DNA of 64,000 nucleotides from Spinacia oleracea (lineage: Eukaryota; Streptophyta; Magnoliopsida; Caryophyllales; Amaranthaceae). How positions within the stretch are numbered: position 1 is the stretch's first letter; the number at the start of each line of letters is the position of its first letter. A program made the position numbers and the translations under genes. Shown in pieces: positions 1 to 9,592 of the stretch. The notes under the pieces were generated by a model. That model did no database searches. It was given only the letters and a program-made list of their open reading frames with translations, and was not told where the DNA came from. The stretch is taken from positions 6,239,747-6,303,746 of the forward strand of contig NC_079488.1 in the NCBI RefSeq assembly GCF_020520425.1, read 5' to 3'.

Positions 1-1046
1 TGTATATATTGAATAAAAGGCAAAAGCAAAAGCATAAAGTTTTGAAAAAGCCAAAAATAGAGAAAAACAAGGCAATGAGAAAAGCTTCATTTGAAACACA
101 AAAAAAAAGAGAAAATCAAATCAAGAAAAGTTCAAAAAGAGTTTTAGTTTAGATATGTTGTTGAATAAGCTTGGGGGTACCCCAAATAAGTGGTATGAGT
201 TTGTTTTTGGTTCGACTTTCTTGAGTTGAGTTCATTCTTTGCGCTTCACTTTAGGTATGAGCACCAAATCCCAAATTTGTTCCACACCTTACCCCTAGCC
301 TACATTACACCCTAAAAGTCCTCTTGACCCTTTTGAGTTGAGTCATTGTCGGTGGAGGGAGGATTTGGTCAAGTTTATGGAATGGGATTGTCATGCTAAG
401 ATGTCGAGTAACCTTCTCTTCTCCCTTGCAATTCTTGTTTTCTGGCGCCTTCGCGGCGTCATGAGAAACTATTCTTAAGGGTGGATGGGATCTAGAGAGT
501 TGACGCGGTAAGATCGGTTGAAGGGGAATAGATAAGTGTATGCCCTTAGTTCTCTTTGCTTGGCATTTGAATCCTTCACTCGACTTAGGACATTGGTTAG
601 CGTGCGTTTGTCTATTTAGTTAGTAATATTAGCATTCTTTTGTGCTCGTTCCATAATAAATGCCCTTATCTTGAGTTTTGTAGTTTCATTTTTCGTTTTC
701 TTTCTTTTCTATTTTCTTTTCCTTTCTTTCTTTTTCTTTTCTTTCTTTTCCTTTTCTTTCTTTTTCTTGGTTTGTTTTTCATTTTAGGTCTTGCCTTGAT
801 TCAAATTTTTGGAAGAGTTATGGGTGTTTCTCTTTGGAAACCCTTGTGAGATCCCACTCGCCCTCATGAGCGATTGTGGGGTTCAAAGAGCTTGTTGCAT
901 GTGCTTAAATGCAACCGTGATTCCTACGACAGTGAGTTAGTGTGCATTCTTGTAGTTCTTATTTTCGCAATTTTGATTTTGAATAAATAAGCTCATTCTC
1001 CCTTCCGTTTTTCGTTCTAGCTTTGCTTGGGGACAAGCAAAGGTTT
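1..1046 (+). other. 3' non-coding internal region of element A
   Basis: No credible gene. It holds a polypurine-like AGCTTGGGGGT motif near 168, a CT-rich tract at 690-790, and stretches matching the same region of element B. This is the usual non-coding 3' part of Athila-type elements. Confidence 0.7.
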
Positions 1047-1060
1047 AGCTTGGGGGAGTT
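1047..1060 (+). other. Polypurine tract of element A
   Basis: AGCTTGGGGGAG followed by TT lies directly before the TG that opens the 3' LTR, the expected position of the plus-strand primer. The same motif precedes the LTR at 23043. Confidence 0.75.
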
Positions 1061-1310
1061 TGATAAGCGACATTTATGTCGCTCTAAACCTCTATTTTCA
1101 TATCATTTTTTCTAGTTTTTGTTCTTATTTCATCCTTTATATTATGATTTTTACTTCTATTTCTAGTTTTAGGTTAACTCCTAATAATTCTTAGTTTAGA
1201 TCATTTTCCTTAGTTTTATTTCGTTTTTATTCGTTTATTTTATTTTTGTAGGAACTTGGACGGATTTAAAGGAAGAAAGGAGTTTCCAGCAAATATCATG
1301 TTTACAGAGA

Positions 1311-1653
1311 GGTGCGCCCGCACCCAAAGTGGTGCACCCGCACAGGAAGGAAAATGCCTTTTTTTGTTGTTTCCTGCAAAAATCATGTTTGTAGAGCGGT
1401 GCACCCGCACCCAAATTGGTGCACCCGCACAGGAAGGGAAATGCTTTTTTTGCTGTTTCCTGCAAAAATCTTGTTTGTAGAACGGTGCACCCGCACCCAA
1501 ATTGGTGCGCCCGCACAGGAAGGGATGTGCTTTTTTAGCTGTTTTTCTGAAGCTTCTGTTCTTTGCCAAATTGAGCTTTCAATCATGGTGCGCCCGCACT
1601 ACCTGCGTGTTTTCTAGCACGGTGCGCCCGCACTTCTTCTAGTGCGCCCGCAC
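1311..1653 (+). repeat. GTGCG-CC-CGCAC palindrome array in LTR1
   Basis: Nine copies of GTGCGCCCGCAC or GTGCACCCGCAC at about 1312, 1333, 1402, 1423, 1485, 1506, 1588, 1622 and 1642. The first six are arranged in pairs 21 bp apart within larger units of about 87 bp. Each GTGCGCCCGCAC copy is a 5-bp inverted repeat around a CC spacer. The array ends just before the TATA box, as an enhancer-like block would. Confidence 0.8.
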
Positions 1654-1668
1654 TGCCTGCATCTGGAG

Positions 1669-1678
1669 TATATATATA
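1669..1678 (+). promoter_or_regulatory. Putative LTR1 TATA box
   Basis: TATATATATA lies just downstream of the palindrome array in the U3 region. The diverged LTR3 has TATAAATA at the equivalent place, which supports a promoter role. Confidence 0.55.
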
Positions 1679-2838
1679 GCACGACTGTTGCTACGAAAGG
1701 GGTGTGCTGATTTTTAGGGCGAGCATCGTTTCAAGCCGCGAGCCGTGGCGATTAAGAGCAGCATCATTAGGGTAGCTTAGGATAGATTAGAATTAAATTT
1801 TAGGCTTTAATTCCACTAGATTAAACACTTTAATTCCTGTTTTTGTCCTTCAAATTCTTAGCCTAGTTCCTCAAATTTTCAGATTTGTTCTTCAAGTTCT
1901 CAACATTTTTGGGTTTCAATTTCAAGCTTCATTGGTATAATTCCTTTACTTCTCTCTTTAATTTGTTCTTAGATCCTTTAAATGCTTCATTAATTTCTTC
2001 CTTGCTTTGATTTCATTGTTGAATCTTAGATTTAGTTTCATATTTTGAATTTTCTTGATTTTCCCCCCAATTTTGATATTTGAATTTTCTGAATTTTGTT
2101 GATTCAATTAGTTTCATTAATTCAAATAGTTTTATGATTAGGATTAGTTTTAGTTTAATTTTGATGTTAATGATGTTAATTGAGTAGTCTTAGTCTAGAG
2201 GTTAGGGTTGAAGCCTTGGGAATGAATTTGGGGAAATTATAGGGAAATTCATGATTGATGTTGTGATTAAATGTGAGTTGATGATAGGATTTTCCATGAC
2301 TAATTAGTTAGTAGTTGCAAATGCTAATTGATTAGAATTGATTGGAATGCATATTTTAGGTTTGGCAAGACATTGTGAACCTCTTTTATGCAAGTGAATA
2401 GTAGGTCTTATATGCAAGTGGTCTAGTTGAGGACTATGCGAAAGCTTTTCCATAGATTAGATGCTTCACGTGCTCTATCCGAGAGGTGGCGAGCACGACA
2501 TTAGTTTCTATTCCCCTTTGCATCAAGTCTTTGCATAATCATGATTGTTTTGACCTTGTTCTTCTCTTAATTCAATTTCCATTGCCGATTCCCAAAATCT
2601 CTAGAATTTCTTTACTTGTTCATATTTCATATTCTTGCTTTCATTAGATTAATACAAAAACTTATTTTCCATTCGAATTAGCTTTTGAACATATTAGATT
2701 GAAAAGTCAAACATATCCATTCTCTTGGGACGATCCCGAACTTGCCGCTATAATCAATATAGTTGGTTAGTTAGGTGTTCTTATAAATATTGTTTGACTA
2801 GGTGGTTTTCGTATAACGACGCGAAAATCGCCTTGTCA

Positions 2839-5415
2839 GTGGGCCATCAACAACAAGAATAAACGGAAAGGCGAGGATCTTTATATGACCTCTTTTCCGT
2901 ATGTATCCTCGATCCACGGGTGGAAAGAGCGATGGCTGTTGGTTTGTGTTCCCGTCCATCCGAAGCATCCTCACTACTTCTCGCCGCCAAAGTGGTTCGT
3001 GAAGCCGGACCCTTCAATGTCGCGGGTTGGCCCTGTTGATCGAGAGAATCCTGACCACGCCATGCAGCTGGAGTGGTTTAAAGCCAAGACGGCTCGGGAG
3101 CCGATGTATTGGCTCCCGAACCTGCATTATATCACACGGGAGGTCATCCTCGCTGCTGCTGGTCTCAGTAGGATATATGACAGGGGTGAGGTTTTCTTTG
3201 CTGAGATCTAGCTTCAGTTGGGGTGTTGGCCTCCCCTTTCTTTATCCCTTTGAATCTCATCTTTTATTTCTTCTTTTTGTGTAGATCAAGGCGAGAAGGC
3301 TATTGACCCTGCGGTGCTTGGCTATCAGCTCAACGGCGAAGGGGTTCTCGTTCGTTGCCCTCCCTACGATTTCAAGGCGCAGAATCCTCGGCAGCCGAAG
3401 CTCGAGGATCACAAGTTCTCGGCTCACGCTCTTGCGCATCTGGAAGACGTTCGAGCCGACCCTTGGGATTCTCAGAACCCTAGAGAAGCTGTCCCGAGGC
3501 GGACAGTGCTTCCTAATTGGTAACTACCTCTGATCCGGTAACGCTGATTATTTTGTTAATTTGGTTTAGACTTCGGCTTTGTGGGTTCTTGTAGCCTTGA
3601 TTTTGACCCTGTCTTCGGTGCCTATTTTTCTTAGGGACCGGAGGTAACAGCCGCTGCGCCTGTCATTTCCTCCGCCTCGTCTCCTCCATCCTTCGTGGCT
3701 CCCGAGGTGAGCGTTCTTACATTCACACTCTTCTTGCCTTTTTTAGCCTTTTGGTCGTTGCTCATCCGCCCCACCCCCTTTTTTTTCGTAGGAGTCGAAG
3801 AAGCTCAAGAAGAGGAAGGCTTCGGAGAAAGAGGCTTCTCATAAGAAGCACAGAAAGGACAGGTATCCTTCCAAGTTGAAGAAGAGATTCGCTTCTTCGT
3901 CGAAGGTAACCCCTAGTCCCGAAGTTCTCGAGTTTTTGAGCCGTCGCCCTTATCTGACTGAGGAGAGAATTCGGCAGGTTGTTGCTGCGGATCCCAGTTT
4001 GGCTGAAGCGGGCGAACGCTATCTTGCTTGGTAGAAGGGAGAGATGGGTCCGCCGCCGAGCCTCAAGAGTAAGCTTCCGCTTCCTGGCCAGAAGCTGAGA
4101 AGTGTGGCGGTTTTGGTACAGGATGAGCCTGTGAACCAGCCCATTGGCGAGGAGTTTACTCCGCCTTCGCCTCCGAAGCCCGAGTTCACTCCAGTGGGGG
4201 GGACTGTTGCTGATGTCACTCAAATGGTGGAGGAGCTTGAGATGGACCCCCCCTTTGGCTCTGCTGAGGCTGCCAGGTCCGAGGATGCTGCTGCGGCTGG
4301 GCAGGGGGATGATCAGCAAGATCCCCCGAAGGTGGTGGTCGACCTTACCTCATCGGGCGCTGAGGAAGGTAATCCTTCGGCGGCCAAGGGTGCTGACTCT
4401 GAGGTTCCCGAAGGTGGGGAGCTTGGCTCTCAACGCGGACTGAAGAGGAAGTTCCGCGAGACGTTGGGTTCCACATCTACTTCAGTGTTGGAGCGTCTGG
4501 CGTACCCTTCCTTCGACGTGCCGATCCGGAGGGTTCCTCGGAAGGTGAGGGACACCATGGCTCGGTTTGCTCGTGCTTCTGTTCTGGGTGAAGACCCCGA
4601 GGCGTACCCCGAGTCCATGATTGGCCCCAGCGTTGCTAGGGAAAACATGCTTCGGGGCATCCCTGCTTGGCGAGTCCCTGGGCGGGAGGCGAACCACCCT
4701 ACTCAAATGGCTCAGTTCCATTTGAACGAGGTAAGCATCCTTTCTTTCTTGCGATTTTCTTTCTCTTCATTTTTATTTATTTATTTATTTATTTACTGTT
4801 CCTTCTTTCATCCTCGTAGGCGCATTTCTGGTCTTCCTTCGCTGCGGAATGTCAGTACTTTGACGAAGTAAGGCTGGCCAGATTTGAGGAGCGCTATGAT
4901 CATGATGTTCCCCTTCTGGATGAGAAGGCGAACACCCTCCTTGCCGAGCTTGAAGAAGCAAAGGGCTTGGTTGCCGAGTTTACTCGGGAACAGATGGGCA
5001 CACTAGAGCTGCTCGGCAAGGGGATTCATGATCTTAAGTAGAAGATAGAGGCTGATGCTCGGGAGCACGAGGCCTTGAAGGTGGAGAAAGCTGAGGAGAA
5101 GGCTCGCTTCGATGTTGCGCTGCAAAGCAAGGATGCTGTCATCCTGAACCTTCGCGAGAGCGCTCGAAAGTTCACAGCTGCTCTTGAGCGGATCCCTGTG
5201 CTTGAGCACAAAGCTGAGGAGCTTAAGGCCAAGGTTCGCCAGCTCGAAGCGGAGAGAGCCTTGTTATACACCGCCGACCAGTGTCGGGACCAATACTGGG
5301 AGGGGATCCTCGGTTATCGCCGAATGTTCGCCAAGCACATGCCTGACTTCCAGTGGACTAAGCATGTGCCTCTTTGGCTCGAGGCCGAGGATAACTTGGT
5401 GGAATGTCAGGCTGA
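2839..5415 (+). pseudogene. Antisense ORF of Tat element C, exons 1-5 (interrupted)
   Basis: A plant retrotransposon extra-ORF protein of the putative gypsy-type transposon family (At3g60930-like annotations). Its function is not established. It runs opposite to gag-pol of element C and converges with it. Inferred exons are 2839-3185, 3285-3519, 3635-3706, 3792-4730 and 4820-5415, all introns GT-AG. Exon 1 has a WKERWLLV motif and is open to the left edge, where element A cut it. Exon 4 is basic, then acidic and proline-rich. Exon 5 is a long coiled coil (about 5060-5280) ending in a tryptophan-rich segment. In-frame TAGs lie at 4032 and 5039. The join of exons 2 and 3 does not keep frame, so there is a mis-called border or a frameshift. 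Element B follows at 5416; the remainder is at 24807. Confidence 0.7.
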
Positions 5416-5666
5416 TGATAAGCGACATTTATGTCGCTCTAAACCTCTATTTTCATATCATTTTATCTAGTTTTTGTTCTTATTTCATCCTTTATATTAT
5501 GATTTTTACTTCTATTTCTAGTTTTAGGTTAACTCCTAATAATTCTTAGTTTAGATCATTTTCCTTAGTTTTATTTCGTTTTTATTCGTTTATTTTATTT
5601 TTGTAGGAACTTGGACGGATTTAAAGGAAGAAAGGAGTTTCCAGCAAATATCATGTTTACAGAGCG

Positions 5667-6033
5667 GTGCGCCCGCACCCAAAGTGGTGCACCCGCACCC
5701 AAAGTGGTGCACCCGCACAGGAAGGGAAATGCCTTTTTTTGTTGTTTCCTGCAAAAATCATGTTTGTAGAGCGGTGCACCCGCACCCAAATTGGTGCACG
5801 TACCCGCACAGGAAGGGAAATGCTTTTTTTGCTGTTTCCTGCAAAAATCTTGTTTGTAGAACGGTGCACCCGCACCCAAATTGGTGCGCCCGCACAGGAA
5901 GGGATGTGCTTTTTTAGCTGTTTTTCTGAAGCTTCTGTTCTTTGCCAAATTGAGCTTTCAATCATGGTGCGCCCGCACTACCTGCGTGTTTTCTAGCACG
6001 GTGCGCCCGCACTTCTTCTGGTGCGCCCGCACT
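5667..6033 (+). repeat. GTGCG-CC-CGCAC palindrome array in LTR2
   Basis: The same array as in LTR1 with one more unit, and one site split by a 4-bp insertion (GTGCACGTACCCGCAC). It lies directly upstream of a TATATATATA box at 6048-6057. Confidence 0.75.
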
Positions 6034-6047
6034 GCCTGCATCTGGAG

Positions 6048-6057
6048 TATATATATA
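6048..6057 (+). promoter_or_regulatory. Putative LTR2 TATA box
   Basis: TATATATATA in the same place as in LTR1, just after the palindrome array. Confidence 0.5.
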
Positions 6058-7220
6058 GCGCGACTGTTGCTACGAAAGGGGTGTGCTGATTTTTAGGGCG
6101 AGCAGCGTTTCAAGCCGCGAGCCGTGGCGATTAAGAGCAGCATCATTAGGGTAGCTTAGGATAGATTAGAATTAAATTTTAGGCTTTAATTCCACTAGAT
6201 TAAACACTTTAATTCCTGTTTTTTTCCTTCAAATTCTTAGCCTAGTTCCTCAAATTTTCAGATTTGTTCTTCAAGTTCTCAACATTTTTGGGTTTCAATT
6301 TCAAGCTTCATTGGTATAATTCCTTTACTTCTCTCTTTAATTTGTTCTTAGATCCTTTAAATGCTTCATTAATTTCTTCCTTGCTTTGATTTCATTGTTG
6401 AATCTTAGATTTAGTTTCATATTTTGAATTTTCTTGATTTTTCCCCCAATTTTGATATTTCGATTTTCTGAATTTTGTTGATTCAATTAGTTTCATTAAT
6501 TCATATAGTTTCATGATTAGGATTAGTTTTAGTTTAATTTTGATGTTAATGATGTTAATTGAGTAGTCTTAGTCTAGAGGTTAGGGTTGAAGCCTTGGGA
6601 ATGAATTTGGGGAAATTATAGGGAAATTCATGATTGATGTTGTGATTAAATGTGAGTTGATGATAGGATTTTCCATGACTAATTAGTTAGTAGTTGCAAA
6701 TGCTAATTGATTAGAATTGATAGGAATGCATAGTTTAGGTTTGGCAAGACATTGTGAACCTCTTTTATGCAAGTGAATAGTAGGTCTTATATGCAAGTGG
6801 TCTAGTTGAGGACTATGCGAAAGCTTTTCCATAGATTAGATGCTTCGCGTGCTCTATCCGAGAGGTGGCGAGCACGACATTAGTTTCTATTCCCCTTTGC
6901 ATCAAGTCTTTGCATAATCATGATTGTTTTGACCTTGTTCTTCTCTTAATTCAATTTCCATTGCCGATTCCCGAAATCTCTAGAATTTCTTTACTTGTTC
7001 ATATTTCATATTCTTGCTTTCATTAGATTAATACAAAAACTTATTTTCCATTCGAATTAGCTTTTGAACATATTAGATTGAAAAGTCAAACATATCCATT
7101 CTCTTGGGACGATCCCGAACTTGCCGCTATAATCAATATAGTTGGTTAGTTAGGTGTTCTTATAAATATTGTTTGACTAGGTGGTTTTCGTATAACGACG
7201 CGAAAATCGCCTTGTCAAAA

Positions 7221-7237
7221 TGGCGCCGTTACCGGGG
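7221..7237 (+). other. Primer-binding site of element B (tRNA-Asp type)
   Basis: TGGCGCCGTTACCGGGG starts three bases after the LTR. It matches the complement of the 3' end of plant tRNA-Asp except for one base (GTTACC for GTTGCC). This primer is typical of Athila elements. Confidence 0.8.
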
Positions 7238-8269
7238 ACATTTTCTTTATTTCATTTCATTGTGCTACTAACCTTTTGTTTTGTTGTGTTTTTCGTAGCT
7301 CTTGTGTGTGATATTTTCATTGAAAAACCGGAATTTGGATAATGGTGCGCCCGCGGTCATTTTGTTGCGCCCGCACCCCCCGCCAAATGAGCCAAAATAG
7401 CTGATACTTTTACAAAAGGGAAAAAGGCATTTTCTGCAAAGGTGCGCCCGCGGTCAAATTATGCGCGCCCGCACCCTCACCGAAATCAAATTAGAAAACA
7501 TTCTGATCTCCCAATTTTTTAGCATTTCCGTGAAGGTGCGCCCGCGTCAAGCTTTGGTGCGCCCGCGGGGAAACAGTGCTGGTGCGCCCGCGTCATTGTG
7601 GTGCCCGCACCTTATTTTTTTCGGTTTTCTTGGAATGTCCGATTTTTCTCTCCTCACTTTCACTCAAAAAAAAAACCCCCCCACGAAAATCAGAAAAAAA
7701 ACCCACCCCCAAAACCTCTTCATTCACCATTTTTGGCTCTCTCACCTTCTCAAATCTTCACTTATTCACCATTTAACCTCAAATCAAGCACAACATTCAT
7801 CTTTCCTCCATCTCCACATACATAATCCATACTCCATTTTCACAAAAAAACCACCTCTCCACTCAAATTTTCAGAAATTTTCAAGGTTAGGGTTTGAAAC
7901 CCATATTTCACAAATTCTACATTTTGGGATTTTGGAAGCATTTGGGAGCTAGACATTGTTCTTGGGGCCGTTTATTCATCAATTGGGTGGTATACTTCGA
8001 CTCCTTTAACTATTTTGCTCCTTGTTTTTGAAATTTCAATTTTTAGTTGTTGGTGATTGAAATTTTGGTGGTTTAGTGGTTGGTTGTGGATTGTTGTAGT
8101 ATTATTGTGGTGTTTTGGAATTGGTTTTTACTTGTTCATTTGTGTTGTTGGGTGATTGATATCTTTGGAGGAGTAGTGTGGAGTTAGTTTGTTGGATTCT
8201 TGGGTGATTGAAGTGGAAGTTGTTGAGTGAATTTGTTGGTTGTAGTTTTGTTGTTGCCTTGCCATAAAA
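7238..8269 (+). other. Leader of element B with a second palindrome-like array
   Basis: Non-coding leader between the primer site and ORF1. From about 7343 to 7612 it repeats GGTGCGCCCGCGG/GGTGCGCCCGCAC-type sites, like those in the LTR but mostly with a CGCGG right arm. It then becomes C/A-rich (7670-7850) and T/G-rich before ORF1. Confidence 0.65.
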
Positions 8270-9592
8270 ATGTTGAGTCGAAAGAAATCTAAGACTTCCA
8301 AAGCTCCCTCGGGGTCAAGAAGGAGGGTGGTTAGCCCACCTAATGTGGATACTTTGGGGATCGAATTTTTTGATCAAGCCTCGTGGGACTATTTTATGGG
8401 TCTCAAAGACCGAACAATTCGGCCCACGAGATTCTATGATGCCCCGGAGGTTGATAAATTGGGTATCCGACTGGAAGTGGAGTATTTGCTCCGGAGTTTG
8501 GGGTGGGAGCAATTCATGGGCATGCGGGCCGAAACTTATCGTGCTTTGACCTTGGAATTCATTTCCTCGGCCCGTTTGAACACCGTCAATGATGTGCTTG
8601 AAATGTCATTCCAAGTGTTCGGGGATTCACACACCCTTACGGTATCCCAAGTCAATGATATTTTTGGGTTCCGTAAGGAGGTGGTATATTCTCACCACTC
8701 GGAACTTTACACATCTTGTCCGGGGTATAGTGAGCAACAATGGTGGAGGAGTTTGACGGGGTTACCGTCCTTTGCCACAAACTCCGCCAAGGCTACCTCC
8801 TACATCCACCCGGGTATGAGAGTTCTCTCCCGCCTCCTCGTATTTGCCGTGTTCTCAAAGCATAGTGCGGGGGCTCTCTCGAGTTTGGAATTGGGTGCTA
8901 CATGGTTGCCCCATAATGGAGGACAAAAGGGGACTCTTAACTTTGGGGCCTTGCTCATGCACCGCATAGTTGACACCCGGGATGGAAACCCTCTTAGTGG
9001 TGACATATTACTTGGTGGGATGCTCACCTTGATTGTCAAAGGGCTCAACAAGGATTATACGGAAGATCTATTGGCTCTACCTTCCATGGTGGACTTTCGC
9101 CTCACCGTGCAAGAAATGAAGGGATATAAGTGGTTGCACCGGACCGACGATCCGCCTCGATTCATTTGGTGTGTTGGACCAAGTGAGGAGGAGTGGTGCC
9201 TCCTCCCTAACCCCACCATCACCAAGGTGACCCCCAACCACAATGATGCATGGCTCATGCCCAAGGCCTCCTTCCCGGATTCCATTCGTGCTAAGGCTCA
9301 TAAGCGGAAAGCCCGCCACACTCTCCCCGTTGATGCTCCGCCGGTTTCCACTCCCCTCCAAGAGGGTGGTACGTCTTCTTCCTCTCCCATGTTTGATTTT
9401 AACGCCATGCAATCCACCCTCGCGGCTATCTTGCAAGGGCGAACCGAGCAAGCCCGTACTTTGGCTTCTCTTGCCCCTCAAGGGAGCCGTGAGGTGGGTT
9501 CTTATGATGATTTCGACTCGTCCTATTATGTTAGGCGAGTGTATGACTTCCACGTGGATAAGGGGGATATTGAGCCTTATGTCAATTATCCC
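8270..9592 (+). CDS. Athila-type ORF1 (gag-like) protein, 5' part, split by Copia 1
   Basis: The structural, gag-like protein of Athila retrotransposons (Arabidopsis retrotransposon ORF1 family). It has a basic N-terminus with a KKSKTSK stretch, then the family's central region: a block around residues 60-100 containing LLRSLGWEQFMGM, followed by LEFISSARLN, and an IFGFRKE segment near residue 140. The start is the first ATG, just upstream of the basic stretch. 441 codons lie here, with no stop or frameshift. Copia 1 inserted exactly at a codon boundary, and the frame resumes at 20050. The whole gene would encode about 595 residues. The downstream genes expected in a full Athila element are absent. 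Confidence 0.75.
9588..9592 (+). other. Left target-site duplication of Copia 1 (atccc)
   Basis: atccc precedes the TG of the element and recurs at 20045-20049 directly after its CA. Confidence 0.9.

Larger units (their letters stand above)
1..2838 (+). mobile_element. Athila-like Ty3 retrotransposon A, 3' end only
   Basis: The 3' part of an LTR retrotransposon whose 5' part lies left of the window. It shows about 1 kb of non-coding 3' internal sequence, a polypurine tract, and a full 3' LTR that starts TG and ends CA. The internal part resembles 22049-23042 of element B (roughly 85-90% by eye). No coding sequence remains in view; the pyrimidine-rich stretch at 690-790 only yields low-complexity frames. 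The element sits inside the antisense ORF of Tat element C. The five bases after the LTR (gtggg) would be one target-site copy, but the partner is outside the window. Confidence 0.8.
1061..2838 (+). repeat. 3' LTR of element A (LTR1)
   Basis: 1778 bp, TG...CA. It is nearly identical to 5416-7217 apart from a 21-bp array unit and a 4-bp insertion in that copy. It opens with a perfect 8-bp inverted repeat (AGCGACAT-tt-ATGTCGCT). U3 holds roughly 87-bp tandem units rich in GTGCGCCCGCAC, followed by a TATA box near 1669. The rest is AT-rich with no ORF of note. Confidence 0.9.
5416..7217 (+). repeat. 5' LTR of element B (LTR2)
   Basis: 1802 bp, TG...CA, nearly identical to LTR1. It carries one extra 21-bp unit and a 4-bp insertion inside the palindrome array, which account for the length difference. 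It starts with the same 8-bp inverted repeat. Host codons are interrupted at its left edge (preceding bases gctga). Confidence 0.9.

Noticed and set aside
640..849. Phe/Leu-rich small hydrophobic frame
   Set aside because: CT-rich low-complexity sequence in the non-coding 3' part of element A.
1300..1560. CRISPR-like regular repeats with spacers
   Set aside because: Plant nuclear context; the repeats are tandem units within an LTR and the spacers are themselves repeated.
1235..1617. Cys-rich small frames over the LTR1 array (and 5595-5996)
   Set aside because: Regular cysteines come from repeats of GTGCGCCCGCAC read in frame; both strands show them.
5411..5415. gctga as a target duplication matched by gctaa at 24808
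   Set aside because: Not identical, and the right-hand copy does not follow an LTR end; codon phase fits better with the host sequence resuming at 24807.
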